Of a stretch of 64,000 nt of DNA, positions 1 to 9,984 are shown one piece after another; the stretch's first letter is position 1; each line of letters starts with the position of its first letter. A program made the position numbers and the translations under genes. The DNA comes from Enterobacter cancerogenus. GTDB taxonomy: Bacteria; Pseudomonadota; Gammaproteobacteria; Enterobacterales; Enterobacteriaceae. The notes under the pieces are model-generated. The model saw nothing but the letters and a program-made list of their open reading frames with translations. It ran no database searches and was not told the DNA's origin. The stretch spans positions 1 through 64,000 of the forward strand of contig JRUP01000026.1 in the NCBI GenBank assembly GCA_000773965.1. Direction: 5' to 3'.

Positions 1-1
1 C

Positions 2-100
2 AACGTGGCGGTTGAACCGCTGACCAACATTAATGACATTTTTGCGCGTATGCATGCGGGAAAAATTGAAGGGCGTATCGTGGTGGATATGTCGCTTTAA
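2..100 (+). CDS. Zinc-dependent alcohol dehydrogenase, C-terminal fragment (AdhP-like)
   Basis: Only the last 32 codons and the TAA stop lie in the window. The tail contains INDIFARMHAGKIEGRIVVD, which resembles the end of medium-chain zinc alcohol dehydrogenases of the AdhP type, where a conserved 'I-x-x-I-F-x-x-M-x-x-G-x-I-x-G-R' element closes the catalytic domain. The zinc and NAD sites are outside the window, so substrate cannot be judged. The gene is convergent with yajR. It is not the usual neighbour of yajR in E. coli. Confidence 0.6.
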   Translation, partial: NVAVEPLTNINDIFARMHAGKIEGRIVVDMSL

Positions 101-161
101 TTAGCGTGATGGTTTGTGGCGGTGCGGTTAATCGCGCCGCCACAGAGTGTGTGACTACTAA

Positions 162-1526
162 CTAACAGCTGGCGAGCAGCGCTTCGATCTCGACGCGGCT
201 CGTCACTTTACTGTCGATCTTGATATAGGCACTCTTCTCTTCCGGCACGATAAATACCGAAGAGACACCCGGTTGCGCTTTCAAACGCTTTTCAAGGTTT
301 GGCACCGCCAGTACAGCATCACTGAGTACCATGCGCAGGCTGCTGACATAAGGTGGTTCCTGCATCGACATCGCCACAAACAGCCAGGCTGCCGCCACAA
401 TTGCGCCCACCAGGAACACCGTCTGCGCATCAAAGTGACCGAAGATCCAACCGCCCATGCTGCCGCCAATCGCCACGCCAATGAACTGGCTGGTGGAGTA
501 AATGCCCATCGCTGTGCCTTTGTAGCCCGGCGGTGATTCTTTACTGATCAGCGAAGGCAGAATAGCTTCCATCAGGTTGAAGGCGAGGAAGAATAGCTGC
601 ACGCCAATCACCAGCGTCCAGAAATGACCTGCCGCGCCCCACAGTACGATTTCCGCAATAATGATCAGTGCCACGCAGGTAACAAAAACACGCTTCATGC
701 GGCGTTTTACTTCGGCATAGATGATGAAAGGCACCACCAGGACGAAAGCGACCAGCATGGTGACCAAATAGACTTTCCAGTGTTCAGATGCCGGGAAGCC
801 CGCTTGTTCAAACTGGCCTGGCAAAGCAACAAAACTCGACATCAGCAGGATATGCAGGCAAAGAATACCGATGTTTAATTTGAGGAGTTTAGGGTTGGCT
901 AACACTTCACGAATGCTGGCTTTTACCATGCCGGACTCACGGTTAAGCACGTGATTCGGTGCGCTCGGCACCACCAATAGCGTGATAACAATGCCCAGCG
1001 AGGCCAGAATAGCGATCATCCAGAACAGTGCATGCAAACCCAGAGCATGGGTGACAATTGGGCCTACCACCATCGCAATAGCAAAGGTCACACCGAAACT
1101 GATACCAATAAACGCCATTGCTTTAGTGCGATTTTGTTCGCGAGTGAGATCTGAGAGTAACGCCATGACTGCAGCGGCAATAGCGCCAGAGCCTTGCAAA
1201 GCACGACCCAGGATCACGCCCCAGATTGAGGTGGTCATCGCCGCGATAATACTGCCCAGCACGAACACTAACAGCCCGCCAACAATGAGCGGTTTGCGAC
1301 CGACGCGATCGGACAGCAGACCAAACGGAATCTGGAATACGGCTTGCGCCAGACCATAGATGCCAATTGCCAGACCAATTAAGGTTTCACTGGCTCCCTG
1401 CAACGCCATACCGTACGTGGTGAGTACCGGCAGGACCATAAACATTCCCAGCATGCGCAGGGAAAAAACTGTGCCTAAACCCCATGTAGCCCGAAGCTCT
1501 ACTGGCGTCATTTTATTGTCGTTCAT
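162..1526 (-). CDS. yajR: MFS transporter YajR
   Basis: A 454-residue inner-membrane major facilitator protein, probably a proton-coupled drug or metabolite exporter of unknown natural substrate. The family signature DRVGRKP lies between the second and third membrane helices, and about twelve hydrophobic segments follow each other. The last ~65 residues after the final helix form a soluble tail (VLAVPNLEKRLKAQPGVSSV...), matching the ferredoxin-like YAM domain that distinguishes YajR from other MFS proteins. The start at MNDNKM is chosen over an upstream in-frame start because an AGAGG ribosome site precedes it by about 8 bases and upstream sequence is an ERIC repeat. It follows cyoE as in E. 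coli. Confidence 0.9.
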   Translation of the reverse strand: MNDNKMTPVELRATWGLGTVFSLRMLGMFMVLPVLTTYGMALQGASETLIGLAIGIYGLAQAVFQIPFGLLSDRVGRKPLIVGGLLVFVLGSIIAAMTTSIWGVILGRALQGSGAIAAAVMALLSDLTREQNRTKAMAFIGISFGVTFAIAMVVGPIVTHALGLHALFWMIAILASLGIVITLLVVPSAPNHVLNRESGMVKASIREVLANPKLLKLNIGILCLHILLMSSFVALPGQFEQAGFPASEHWKVYLVTMLVAFVLVVPFIIYAEVKRRMKRVFVTCVALIIIAEIVLWGAAGHFWTLVIGVQLFFLAFNLMEAILPSLISKESPPGYKGTAMGIYSTSQFIGVAIGGSMGGWIFGHFDAQTVFLVGAIVAAAWLFVAMSMQEPPYVSSLRMVLSDAVLAVPNLEKRLKAQPGVSSVFIVPEEKSAYIKIDSKVTSRVEIEALLASC

Positions 1527-1544
1527 TCCAACCTCTGTAAGTTT

Positions 1545-1669
1545 ATGCCCTTTATACTTCAAGCCGCAGATGCGTTGGCTGCGCACGTTCACCCAGGTCA
1601 CTTACTTTAGTCAGCTCCCAGGGATTCATGCACTTGCCGCCTTCCTGCATCTCGAATTATTTCGGGCAT
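1545..1669. repeat. ERIC (IRU) element, ~125 bp
   Basis: On the minus strand this stretch reads through the core of the Enterobacterial Repetitive Intergenic Consensus, including AAAGTAAGTGACCTGGGTGA and TGAATCCCTGGGAGCT. It is bounded by the inverted pair ATGCCC (1545-1550) and GGGCAT (1664-1669). ERICs are about 127 bp non-autonomous palindromic repeats that form long RNA hairpins. This copy ends 18 bp upstream of the yajR start codon, so it would be transcribed in the yajR leader if the message starts in the cyoE-yajR gap or reads through from cyoE. Confidence 0.9.
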
Positions 1670-1737
1670 TTAGCTCTCATTTTAGGGAGCAGGGCAGGGC
1701 GGGTAAAACAATTGTTGTTAAGCAGTGGTAACAAAAA

Positions 1738-1773
1738 GAAAGGGCGCGAAATTCGCGCCCTTTCTGGTGTTGC
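1738..1773 (-). terminator. Rho-independent terminator of the cyo operon
   Basis: A perfect 13-bp stem (1738-1750 pairing with 1752-1764, GAAAGGGCGCGAA type) lies just downstream of the cyoE stop. On the minus strand it is followed by a T-rich stretch. Confidence 0.75.
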
Positions 1774-1782
1774 GGAGCTGTA

Positions 1783-2670
1783 TTACCAGACGTAAGTCAG
1801 CAGGTCTTTAGAGGCCGGCGTCATAAAATCAACCGACATCATCACGCTCAATGCTGTGATAGCGACAATCGAGAACACAAACAGTTTACGCGCCCAAACT
1901 TTATCGTTTGAGGTTTTGTAACCTGAAAGCGCCATGCCCAACCACCACACACTCACTGCCGCGGCGACCACCAGATACTTGTAACCCGCGTAACCGCCGA
2001 GTGTCAGCATCAGCGTAGCAATCATGAACGCCAGGATGTATAGCGTAATATGATTTTTGGCTACCGAGATGCCTTTCACGACAGGCAGAACCGGTATGTT
2101 AGCCGCCTGATAATCTTTGAAGCGGAAAATCGCAATCGCGTACGAGTGCGGCATCTGCCACAGGCTAAAGATAGCCAATAAGATCAGGGCGCCAGCATCA
2201 AACTGGTTGGTCACTGCGCAGTAGCCAATCACTGGCGGTGCTGCACCAGAGAGGCTACCGATCAGCGTGCCATACACGGAGTTGCGTTTCATATACAGGC
2301 TATAAATGCCCACATAGACAACGAAGCCCATCACCGCCAGCCACATGGCCAGCGGGTTAGCGCCGAAATACAGCAACGCAAAGCCAGCAATACCCAATGC
2401 GGTTGCATAAACCAGGCTTACTTTCGCCGAGATCAGGCCTTTGACCAGAACACGGTTCCGCGTTCTCTCCATTTTGATGTCGATATCGCGGTCAATCACG
2501 TTGTTGAATACACAACCCGATGCGACAACCAGCGAAACGCCCACCAGTGAATAGAGAAACAGGGGGTAATCAATGCTGCCTTTCGAAGCCAGCAAGAATC
2601 CACCGATCACAGAAATTAAGTTGCCGAAAATAATTCCTGGTTTTGTTACTTGCAGGTATTGCTTAATCAT
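1783..2670 (-). CDS. cyoE: Protoheme IX farnesyltransferase (heme O synthase)
   Basis: This 295-residue polytopic membrane enzyme of the UbiA prenyltransferase family adds a farnesyl group to protoheme, giving the heme O needed by cytochrome bo3. The polyprenyl-diphosphate/Mg binding motif is NNVIDRDID at residues 56-64, and a second Asp-rich loop ([15 protein letters not shown]) follows in the C-terminal half. It is the last gene of cyoABCDE, 13 bp after cyoD. Length equals the E. coli protein closely. Confidence 0.97.
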   Translation of the reverse strand: MIKQYLQVTKPGIIFGNLISVIGGFLLASKGSIDYPLFLYSLVGVSLVVASGCVFNNVIDRDIDIKMERTRNRVLVKGLISAKVSLVYATALGIAGFALLYFGANPLAMWLAVMGFVVYVGIYSLYMKRNSVYGTLIGSLSGAAPPVIGYCAVTNQFDAGALILLAIFSLWQMPHSYAIAIFRFKDYQAANIPVLPVVKGISVAKNHITLYILAFMIATLMLTLGGYAGYKYLVVAAAVSVWWLGMALSGYKTSNDKVWARKLFVFSIVAITALSVMMSVDFMTPASKDLLTYVW

Positions 2671-2683
2671 TACGTGTGACTCT

Positions 2684-3013
2684 TTAGTCGGCCATCATGT
2701 TGTAGTTGAGGTTCCACATGATCCACAGTGAGCCGACAACAACAATCAGAATGATGAGTGCTGAGAAGACTATCGCCACCATGTTCCAGCCACCCTCTGA
2801 CTTGCTGTCTAAGTGCAGGAAGTAGACCAGGTGCACTAACACCTGAACCACCGCACACACCAGAACCACACCCAGAATCGTGCCGTGTGATGCGCCGCCA
2901 TCCATTACCATCCAGAACGGAATACCGGTCAGGATGATAGAGAGGATGAAGCCGATCATGTAAGACTTCACGCTACCGTGAGAAGCGCCATGTTCGTTAA
3001 CTGAATGACTCAT
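2684..3013 (-). CDS. cyoD: Cytochrome bo3 ubiquinol oxidase subunit IV
   Basis: A 109-residue, three-helix subunit that stabilises CuB binding in the bo3 oxidase. It begins [16 protein letters not shown] and ends in MWNLNYNMM, like E. coli CyoD, and has the same length. The start codon overlaps the cyoC stop in a TAATG arrangement, which implies translational coupling; a longer upstream frame inside cyoC was discarded for that reason. Confidence 0.97.
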   Translation of the reverse strand: MSHSVNEHGASHGSVKSYMIGFILSIILTGIPFWMVMDGGASHGTILGVVLVCAVVQVLVHLVYFLHLDSKSEGGWNMVAIVFSALIILIVVVGSLWIMWNLNYNMMAD

Positions 3014-3627
3014 TACATGGCTCCCATCAGATAGACAACGGTGAATACGCAGATCCAAACCACATCCAGGAAGTGCCAGAACAAGCTCAGGCACATGATG
3101 CGGGTGCGGTTGGTTGCAGTCAGACCACGTTTAGAAATCTGGAACATCATCACTGCCATCCAGATCAGGCCTGAGGTCACGTGCAGACCGTGGGTACCGA
3201 CCAGCGTAAAGAACGCGGACAAGAAACCACTGCGGTCAGGACCGAAGCCTTTCAGGATCAGGTGATGGAATTCATAGATTTCCATGCCGATGAATCCAGC
3301 ACCAAACAGGAAGGTCAGAGCCAACCAGCTAATGACTGAACCTTTGTTCTGGTTGTTCATCGCGATCACTGCCATTCCATAAGTAATGGAGCTGAGCAGC
3401 AGCAGCGCGGTTTCAACCAGCACAAACGGCAGTTCAAAGATGTCTTTACCTGCCGGACCACCGGCAGTGTTATTGACCATAACTGCATAGGTCGCAAACA
3501 GGGTTGCGAAGATAATGCAGTCACTCATCAGGTAGATCCAGAAGCCAAAGACTTTATTGGCTCCTGCATCGTGATGCCCATGCTCCGCATGGGCGTCGTG
3601 GTGGTGTTTTGCAGTTTCAGTTGACAT
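3013..3627 (-). CDS. cyoC: Cytochrome bo3 ubiquinol oxidase subunit III
   Basis: A 204-residue membrane subunit (five helices) of the heme-copper oxidase, homologous to COX3. The N-terminus is His-rich ([14 protein letters not shown]). Conserved elements include [16 protein letters not shown] and [14 protein letters not shown]. It overlaps cyoB by one base (TAATG) and cyoD by one base. Confidence 0.97.
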   Translation of the reverse strand: MSTETAKHHHDAHAEHGHHDAGANKVFGFWIYLMSDCIIFATLFATYAVMVNNTAGGPAGKDIFELPFVLVETALLLLSSITYGMAVIAMNNQNKGSVISWLALTFLFGAGFIGMEIYEFHHLILKGFGPDRSGFLSAFFTLVGTHGLHVTSGLIWMAVMMFQISKRGLTATNRTRIMCLSLFWHFLDVVWICVFTVVYLMGAM

Positions 3628-5609
3628 TATTTCAGACCTGCTTTGCTGATTTCGTCAAAGTGCTTCTTCTCGATCTGCTCGACTTCAGCAACCGGAACGT
3701 AGTAATCCACGTCTTCATCGAAGCTCTTCACAATCCAGGTCACAATTGTGGCCAGGAAGGTAAGGCCAGCCAGCCACCAGATGTGCCAGATCATCGCGAA
3801 ACCAAACACAGTCATGAAGGCTGCGATAATCAGGGCTGCGCCGCTGTTTTTCGGCATATGAATTTCTTCATATTTTTCTGGTTGCTTATAGGCTTCGCCT
3901 TTCTCTTTCATTTCCCAGAACGCATCGCGCTCGTGGATTTCAGGGATAACAGCAAAGTTATAGAACGGAGGCGGTGAAGAGGTTGCCCACTCCAGCGTAC
4001 GACCACCCCACGGGTCACCGGTCAGATCGCGGTTCTGGTCGCGGTCACGCACAGAAACGTAGAACTGAGTCAGCTGGCACAGGATACCGCATGCAATCAG
4101 TGCCGCACCGCCTGCTGCAACAACCAGCAGTGAGTGGAACTGAGGATCGATGTCCTGGCTGATACGACGGGTCATACCCATGAAGCCCAGTGCGTACAGC
4201 GGCATAAAGGCAACGAAGAAACCAATGATCCAGAACCAGAATGCGCGGATACCCCATTTTTCGTTCAGGGTGAAGCCGAATGCTTTCGGGAACCAGTAGG
4301 TCACGCCAGCCATACAACCGAACACCACACCACCGATAATCACGTTATGGAAGTGTGCAATCAGGAACAGGCTGTTGTGCAGAATGAAGTCCGCACCCGG
4401 AACCGCCAGCAGAACACCGGTCATACCACCGATAGAGAAGGTGACCAGGAAGCCGATTGTCCACAGCATCGCTGAGTGGAACTCAACGCGACCCTGATAC
4501 ATGGTGAACAGCCAGTTGAAGATTTTCACGCCGGTCGGAATCGCGATGATCATCGTCATAATACCGAAGAAGGCGTTAACGTTCGCACCGGCACCCATGG
4601 TGAAGAAGTGGTGCAGCCAAACGATGAACGACAGAACGGTAATCGCGATGGTCGCCCACACCAGAGAGGTGTAACCGAACAGACGCTTTTTGGAGAAGGT
4701 TGCAGTGACTTCCGCGAACACACCGAATACTGGCAGAACGAGGATGTATACTTCCGGGTGACCCCAGACCCAAATCAGGTTGACGTACATCATCATGTTA
4801 CCGCCCATTTCATTGGTGAAGAAATGGAAGCCGAGGTAACGGTCAAGCGTCAACAGTGCCAGCGTGACGGTCAGAACCGGGAACGCAGCGATGATCAGGA
4901 CGTTGGTACACAGTGATGCCCAGGTGAATACTGGCATCTTGAACAGGTCCATACCCGGTGCACGCATCTTCAGAATGGTCACGAAGAAGTTGATACCGGT
5001 CAATGTCGTACCGATACCGGATAGCTGGAGACTCCAGATCCAATAATCGACCCCGACGCCAGGACTGTATTCCGCGCCCGAAAGCGGTGGATAAGCCAAC
5101 CAGCCAGTCTGTGCGAACTCGCCCACACCCAGAGAAATGTTCACCAGGATCACACCGATCGCGGTAAACCAGAAGCTCAGGTTGTTCAGGAACGGGAAGG
5201 CAACGTCACGTGCACCGATTTGCAGCGGTACCGCGATGTTCATCAGACCTACCACGAAAGGCATCGCCACGAAGAAGATCATGATCACGCCGTGCGCGGT
5301 GAAGATCTGGTCGTAGTGGTGCGGTGGTAATATGCCGGCTTCGCCTGCGGAAGCCATCACTTGTTGGGTACGCATCATTACTGCATCGGCAAAGCCGCGC
5401 AGCAGCATGACGAAAGCCATGATGATGTACATGATACCCAGTTTTTTGTGGTCAATGGAGGTGAACCATTCTGACCACAGGTATTGCCACTTACCAAAAT
5501 AAGTAATCGCGGCAACCAGTGCCAGACCACCTAAGATGATTGCGGCTACCGTTACCACGATAATGGGTTCGTGGTATGGCACTGCATCCAGTGTTAATTT
5601 TCCGAACAT
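3627..5609 (-). CDS. cyoB: Cytochrome bo3 ubiquinol oxidase subunit I
   Basis: The 660-residue catalytic subunit oxidises ubiquinol and reduces O2 to water while pumping protons. The heme b/heme o ligands are visible in [11 protein letters not shown] and in [10 protein letters not shown]. The CuB ligands lie in [14 protein letters not shown], which contains the His-Tyr pair, and in LHHFFTMG. It has an N-terminal extension and a C-terminal domain after the 12-helix core, like E. coli CyoB (663 residues). It lies 4 bp after cyoA. Confidence 0.98.
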   Translation of the reverse strand: MFGKLTLDAVPYHEPIIVVTVAAIILGGLALVAAITYFGKWQYLWSEWFTSIDHKKLGIMYIIMAFVMLLRGFADAVMMRTQQVMASAGEAGILPPHHYDQIFTAHGVIMIFFVAMPFVVGLMNIAVPLQIGARDVAFPFLNNLSFWFTAIGVILVNISLGVGEFAQTGWLAYPPLSGAEYSPGVGVDYWIWSLQLSGIGTTLTGINFFVTILKMRAPGMDLFKMPVFTWASLCTNVLIIAAFPVLTVTLALLTLDRYLGFHFFTNEMGGNMMMYVNLIWVWGHPEVYILVLPVFGVFAEVTATFSKKRLFGYTSLVWATIAITVLSFIVWLHHFFTMGAGANVNAFFGIMTMIIAIPTGVKIFNWLFTMYQGRVEFHSAMLWTIGFLVTFSIGGMTGVLLAVPGADFILHNSLFLIAHFHNVIIGGVVFGCMAGVTYWFPKAFGFTLNEKWGIRAFWFWIIGFFVAFMPLYALGFMGMTRRISQDIDPQFHSLLVVAAGGAALIACGILCQLTQFYVSVRDRDQNRDLTGDPWGGRTLEWATSSPPPFYNFAVIPEIHERDAFWEMKEKGEAYKQPEKYEEIHMPKNSGAALIIAAFMTVFGFAMIWHIWWLAGLTFLATIVTWIVKSFDEDVDYYVPVAEVEQIEKKHFDEISKAGLK

Positions 5610-5613
5610 CGTA

Positions 5614-6540
5614 TTATTCCTCGGCTCCCGCAGCAGCGGCGTGATTCATGTCCATGCCTTTGTGCTCTGGCATGTCCATCTTCCCGTGGCTCATCATGAA
5701 CTTATCAATAACCTGCTTGAACAGTTCTGGATTCGCAGTTGAGAAATATTCCACCGGGTGATTTTCGCTTGGCGCAGCCAGTTTCTCGAAATCATCCATG
5801 GTGGTCAGCGCGTTAGGTGCTGCTTTAACTTTAGCCACCCACTGCTGGAATTCCGCATCGTCTTTGGTTGCAATGGCTTTGAACTTCATGCCAGAGAAAC
5901 CGCGACCACTGAAGTTCGCAGAGATACCGTCGAATGTTCCTGGCTCATTGGCGATCAGGTGCAGTTTAGTCTGCATGCCCGCCATGGCGTAGATCTGGCT
6001 ACCGAGCGTAGGAATAAAGAAGGAGTTCATTACGGAGTTGGAGGTGATCTTGAAGTTCACCGGAGTATTTGCCGGGAAGGCAATCTGGTTCACGGTTGCA
6101 ATACCCTGTTCCGGGTAGATAAACAGCCATTTCCAGTCCAGCGCAACCACATCGATCTCAACCGGCTTCACATCAGAGACCAGCGGTTTGCTTGGCTCAA
6201 GTGCGTGGGTTGATTTCCAGGTCAGCACGCCGAGGAAGATAATGATCAGGATTGGAATCGTCCAGACCACGGCTTCCACTTTGTTAGAGTGTGACCAGTT
6301 AGGGCTATAAGTCGCATTAGTATTGGTTGCCCGATATTTCCAGGCAAAGAATACTGCCATGAAGACTGCCGGGATAACCACGATCATCATCAAGCCAAAA
6401 GCTGTCAGAATCAGCGAACGTTGCTCCAGTGCAATCTGTCCTTTGGGATTTAACAACGCACTATCGCAGCCACTGAGTAATACAGCGCCTGCAATTAATG
6501 ACAAAATCCCCAAACTTTTATTGTATTTCCTGAGTCTCAT
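5614..6540 (-). CDS. cyoA: Cytochrome bo3 ubiquinol oxidase subunit II (lipoprotein)
   Basis: A 308-residue subunit with an N-terminal lipoprotein signal (lipobox LLSGC, Cys25), two membrane helices and a periplasmic cupredoxin domain. As in quinol oxidases, the CuA-binding Cys/His set of cytochrome c oxidases is missing from the cupredoxin. The C-terminus is Met/His-rich ([16 protein letters not shown]). It is the first gene of the operon, with the promoter region upstream. Confidence 0.97.
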   Translation of the reverse strand: MRLRKYNKSLGILSLIAGAVLLSGCDSALLNPKGQIALEQRSLILTAFGLMMIVVIPAVFMAVFFAWKYRATNTNATYSPNWSHSNKVEAVVWTIPILIIIFLGVLTWKSTHALEPSKPLVSDVKPVEIDVVALDWKWLFIYPEQGIATVNQIAFPANTPVNFKITSNSVMNSFFIPTLGSQIYAMAGMQTKLHLIANEPGTFDGISANFSGRGFSGMKFKAIATKDDAEFQQWVAKVKAAPNALTTMDDFEKLAAPSENHPVEYFSTANPELFKQVIDKFMMSHGKMDMPEHKGMDMNHAAAAGAEE

Positions 6541-6589
6541 TTAACGACCTCAATGACAAAGGGCTCTATTGTCGTTTAAGTGTGCGCGC

Positions 6590-6618
6590 ATTTTACGGGA
6601 AGGTTTATGCAGTGTAAA
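6590..6618 (-). promoter_or_regulatory. Predicted sigma-70 promoter of cyoABCDE
   Basis: On the minus strand TTTACA (6613-6618) and TAAAAT (6590-6595) are separated by exactly 17 bp. Transcription would begin near 6583, giving a leader of about 43 nt before the cyoA ATG. Confidence 0.65.
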
Positions 6619-6873
6619 CCAGCTTAAGGATGTGTCAGAAGGCTGTTGACACCTTTTGCTAAGGGTGTCACAGATGTTGCGCAGGGTGACAAATTATTAA
6701 TTGCGACAAGCAGTTGGCGTCAATATAACAAAAAACAATGATAGAAACCGCAGAAAAATCAGGGAAAGCATAAACCGTACTATTAATGCTCATTTATTTA
6801 ACAATTGTGTAGCATTTGGATGATGAGTTTTCTACAAAGTAATTGCGCACCGGATTTAAATATATTCCAGGGT

Positions 6874-6889
6874 TGTTAATTTAATGTTT
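6874..6889. promoter_or_regulatory. ArcA-type direct repeat upstream of cyo
   Basis: TGTTA (6874-6878) and TGTTT (6885-6889) are direct repeats spaced by 6 bp, which is the ArcA recognition pattern (TGTTA-N6-TGTTA). ArcA is the known anaerobic repressor of cyo in E. coli. The rest of the 440-bp gap (6541-6980) between cyoA and ampG is AT-rich, and I see no gene in it. The site is ~260 bp upstream of the predicted promoter, which is far for simple repression. Confidence 0.4.
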
Positions 6890-6980
6890 CTTTTTCGCGA
6901 TGAAAAAAATGCTATTCGTTAAAATGAGTTCGTTGTTATTTTTTTAGCCAAATATTTAGCCGCTGGCAAATTATCATTAC

Positions 6981-8468
6981 TTAACTCAGATTTTTTCCCG
7001 GCATTTTTCTTAACGCCATACAATCCAGAATCACACCTAGCGCCACGGCCACCAGCGCCAGTGCCATGCCCATCTCAAAAAGTGGTGTCAGCAGCGCATT
7101 GACATGCCAGATGCCCGCTGCATTCAGGGCTAGCATCACCAACCAGAGTGCCAGCAGGCCACTTCCGAAGCTGAACAGACGCACTGTCCAGCGATAGCCC
7201 TGCGGCCAGCGGGTTCGTATCATAAACTCTCCGCTCTGCTGAATGGCTTGCAGGGTGCTGCGGCTAATCCACAGCAGCAATAAACCAGGCACGCCTGCAA
7301 ACACAGTGAAAGCGTAGAAGGTCGGCCAGCCCCACAGCTCAACCAGCCATCCCGCTGCCGGTCCGACATAGACACGCCCGACGGCGGAAAGGGCAGAGAG
7401 CAGCGCGAACTGCGTTGCGGAAAACGACTTATTGCACAATGTCATCAGCAGCGCCACAAACGCGGCGGTGCCCATCCCGCCGCAAAGATTTTCTATGAAC
7501 ACCGCGCTGGCCATGCTCCATAAATGAGGCGGCGTCACGGCCAATAGCCAGTAGGCGAAGTTGGAAACGGCCTGAAGAATGCCGAAAATCATCAGGGCAC
7601 GGAACAGGCTCAGGCGTTGCATCAGCACACCGCCGTACAGTGCACCAATGATAGTTGCCAGCAATCCCAGCGTTTTATTCACCAGTCCGACATCGCCGGC
7701 GCTGAAACCTACGCCGCGAATCAGGAAGGTGGTGGTGAGCGACGCAGCAAAAGCATCACCCAGCTTATAAAGGATGATTAAGGTGATCAGCAGCCAGGCA
7801 TTGTTACGCAGGAAGAAGTCTTTGAGCGGGAACGAAACGGCCTGACGCAGGGTGTGCGGCTCACGCGCGGGTGCTGCGGGCTCTTTGGCCAGCAATGTCG
7901 CCATCAAACCTGGCAACATCAACAGTGCCATTAACCAGTAAGTCGCCTGCCATCCCAGATAGCGATCGGCCAGCCACAGCGCCAGTCCGCCTGAAATCAG
8001 CATCGCCAGGCGATAACCCAACACAGTAATCGCGGCTCCGCTGCCCCGTTCTTCTGGCGGTAGCACATCGGTTTTCCAGGCATCAAACACGATATCCTGC
8101 GATGCAGAACAGAAGGCAACCAGCACGGCCAGGGCAGCCAGCAGCGTCAGATCGCGCGAAGGCTGCATAAAGCCCATGGCGATAATACCGGCGATCAGCG
8201 CGAGTTGCGTGACCAGCAGCCAGCCACGGCGACGGCCAAGAAACGGCGGGGTATAGCGATCCATCATCGGCGACCACAGGAACTTAAACACGTAAGCCTG
8301 GCCGACAAGGGAGAAGAAACCGATGGTTTTCAGATCGACATTCTCTACGGTCATCCACGCCTGTAGGGTCCCGGCTGTCAATGCTAAAGGCAGGCCGGAA
8401 GCAAAACCGAGCAGCAGTAATACGGCTGCATTACGTTGGGTGAAAATGCGCAGATAGTGAGAAGTCAT
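6981..8468 (-). CDS. ampG: Muropeptide MFS permease AmpG
   Basis: A 495-residue inner-membrane permease that imports anhydro-muropeptides (GlcNAc-1,6-anhydroMurNAc peptides) for cell-wall recycling and AmpC induction. Hallmarks are GFASGLPLALTAGTLQAWM, KFLWSPMMDRY and FGRRRGW-like text (LGRRRGW). The start at MTSHYL aligns with the E. coli protein; an upstream in-frame start would add nine residues without support. It follows yajG by 54 bp, as in the conserved yajG-ampG unit. Confidence 0.96.
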   Translation of the reverse strand: MTSHYLRIFTQRNAAVLLLLGFASGLPLALTAGTLQAWMTVENVDLKTIGFFSLVGQAYVFKFLWSPMMDRYTPPFLGRRRGWLLVTQLALIAGIIAMGFMQPSRDLTLLAALAVLVAFCSASQDIVFDAWKTDVLPPEERGSGAAITVLGYRLAMLISGGLALWLADRYLGWQATYWLMALLMLPGLMATLLAKEPAAPAREPHTLRQAVSFPLKDFFLRNNAWLLITLIILYKLGDAFAASLTTTFLIRGVGFSAGDVGLVNKTLGLLATIIGALYGGVLMQRLSLFRALMIFGILQAVSNFAYWLLAVTPPHLWSMASAVFIENLCGGMGTAAFVALLMTLCNKSFSATQFALLSALSAVGRVYVGPAAGWLVELWGWPTFYAFTVFAGVPGLLLLWISRSTLQAIQQSGEFMIRTRWPQGYRWTVRLFSFGSGLLALWLVMLALNAAGIWHVNALLTPLFEMGMALALVAVALGVILDCMALRKMPGKNLS

Positions 8469-8522
8469 AACCAACCTGAAATGATGCCCGGCCAAAGATG
8501 ACCGGGCAGAATAGCTGAGGAA

Positions 8523-9101
8523 TTAGCGGGCGTTCTGTTTAATAAACTCGTGAACGCTGGTGTCCTGCGCCATATCAGCAATCACGTCGCTCAGGGTAGA
8601 GTTGACCGCGTTGGTGATCTTCGCGTTAGTGGCGGTAAATGCGCCTTCTACGCTGTAAGTCTGACGATAGTTTTTAACCTGCTTGTTGCCGTTTTTCGCG
8701 GTCGCAATGATGGAAATGTCGGCTTTGGTGGTAATGCTGTAACGCACGTTACCTTGTGTCACATCAGCGTAAAGACCATTGACGACAATCTGCAGGTCAA
8801 CCGCACCGTTTGGTCCGATCATATAACCGCGTGCTGTCATCTGCTTCTCCAGCACTTCCTGTAACAGGAAACGCAGATCGCGCGATGGTGTTAAGGTGAC
8901 TAACTGACCGTCACGATTCACTTTTGCCAGTGCCTGATCGGAACGCTGATCGGCACCGTTAACGCTGATGGTGGCACCCATCAGACCAGGATCTTGCTGT
9001 GGCAGCTGGATCTTAGGCTGAATGTTCAGGGTGGTGTTATTGCTGGCACAGCCGGCCAAAATAAATGCAGCCAGCAGAGGGAATAACAGTTTTTTCAACA
9101 T
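8523..9101 (-). CDS. yajG: Lipoprotein YajG
   Basis: A 192-residue predicted lipoprotein of unknown function, with signal peptide MLKKLLFPLLAAFILAGC and lipobox Cys. The conserved core (LPQQDPGLMGATISVNGADQ, DLRFLLQEVLEKQM, HEFIKQNAR) matches E. coli YajG at the same length. The start at MLKK is preferred because a GAG-type ribosome site lies 7 bases upstream; in-frame starts 2 and 6 codons earlier are possible. It is divergent from bolA and co-directional with ampG. Confidence 0.93.
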   Translation of the reverse strand: MLKKLLFPLLAAFILAGCASNNTTLNIQPKIQLPQQDPGLMGATISVNGADQRSDQALAKVNRDGQLVTLTPSRDLRFLLQEVLEKQMTARGYMIGPNGAVDLQIVVNGLYADVTQGNVRYSITTKADISIIATAKNGNKQVKNYRQTYSVEGAFTATNAKITNAVNSTLSDVIADMAQDTSVHEFIKQNAR

Positions 9102-9368
9102 ACTCATTCTCGTTAGCATATGGGTTGGTTTGCAAAACTGCGGCCATCATAGCATTGCGCGACGGCGAAAAAAGCCCCGTGCCAGTGGAAATTGATTGTA
9201 AAGGCTTTTTTCGGACAGAAGGTTACCTGACAGCGTTGACCTGACGAATAAGCCCGTTAAGATGCGCAGCAGATCAGGAATTATTTCCGGCGCGCCTGCG
9301 GGTTGGGCAAAAAACCTACTAATATTTAAACAGATGGGCACAGCGCTCGCCGTTGAGGAGTGTTAACA

Positions 9369-9683
9369 ATGATTCGCGAACAAATAGAAGAAAAGCTGCG
9401 TAAGGCGTTCGAACCTGCACATCTCGAAGTGCATGATGAAAGCTATCGTCATAACGTGCCCGCTGGTTCTGAAAGTCACTTTAAAGTGGTGATTGTCAGC
9501 GATGTGTTTACCGGCCAGCGTTTCCTGCAGCGTCATCGCGCCATTTATGGCGAATTGACCGAAGAGTTAGCAGGGAGCGTGCACGCACTGGCACTACACA
9601 CTTACACGCAAAAAGAGTGGGATGGCTTGCAAGATACCGTGCTGGCGTCACCGAACTGTCGTGGAGCGGGTACCCTCGCCTGA
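9369..9683 (+). CDS. bolA: Morphogene/stress regulator BolA
   Basis: A 104-residue BolA-family protein. In E. coli it affects cell shape and biofilm as a DNA-binding regulator, and it pairs with monothiol glutaredoxin in iron-sulfur handling. The signature [19 protein letters not shown] and HRAIYGEL...HALALHTYT are intact, including the conserved His used for Fe-S ligation. The ATG at 9369 follows GGAG by 8 bases; an in-frame start three codons earlier has no spacing to this site. Confidence 0.96.
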   Translation: MIREQIEEKLRKAFEPAHLEVHDESYRHNVPAGSESHFKVVIVSDVFTGQRFLQRHRAIYGELTEELAGSVHALALHTYTQKEWDGLQDTVLASPNCRGAGTLA

Positions 9684-9704
9684 GTTCTCACTTCATCCTC
9701 TCTC

Positions 9705-9729
9705 AAAACGGCCTGCGGGCCGTTTTCTT
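9705..9729 (+). terminator. Terminator of bolA
   Basis: The 9-bp stem AAAACGGCC/GGCCGTTTT (9705-9713 with 9718-9726) is followed by CTTTTC. It sits 22 bp after the bolA stop. Confidence 0.75.
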
Positions 9730-9805
9730 TTCATCTATTACCCTCAAACGCGATCCATGGCGCAAAAAAGCAGCAAAACCGCTAAAAAGTGGTGAGTTTG
9801 CAGCC

Positions 9806-9834
9806 TCGACTCATTCCAGCGATGCCGCTATAAT
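9806..9834 (+). promoter_or_regulatory. Predicted sigma-70 promoter of tig
   Basis: A perfect TATAAT (9829-9834) is preceded at 17 bp by TCGACT (9806-9811). The leader to the tig ATG would be about 145 nt. The 300-bp bolA-tig gap holds only this promoter and the bolA terminator that I can support. Confidence 0.5.
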
Positions 9835-9984
9835 GCGGCGTCTATTTTTCCGGAATGTCTTCGGGACGCTTCTGGTGACAGGGATTAGGTTCTGCCTGCA
9901 GAGGCCGTCCCGATTGTTGGATACGGCGCATTTAATGTGTGGTGTCTGAAGTTGACCGAGCACGTGATTTTTTGAGGTAACAAG

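Noticed and set aside
9617..9949. Plus-strand frame across the bolA end and the tig promoter
   Set aside because: It overlaps bolA in another frame, the bolA terminator and the tig promoter; no protein-like features.
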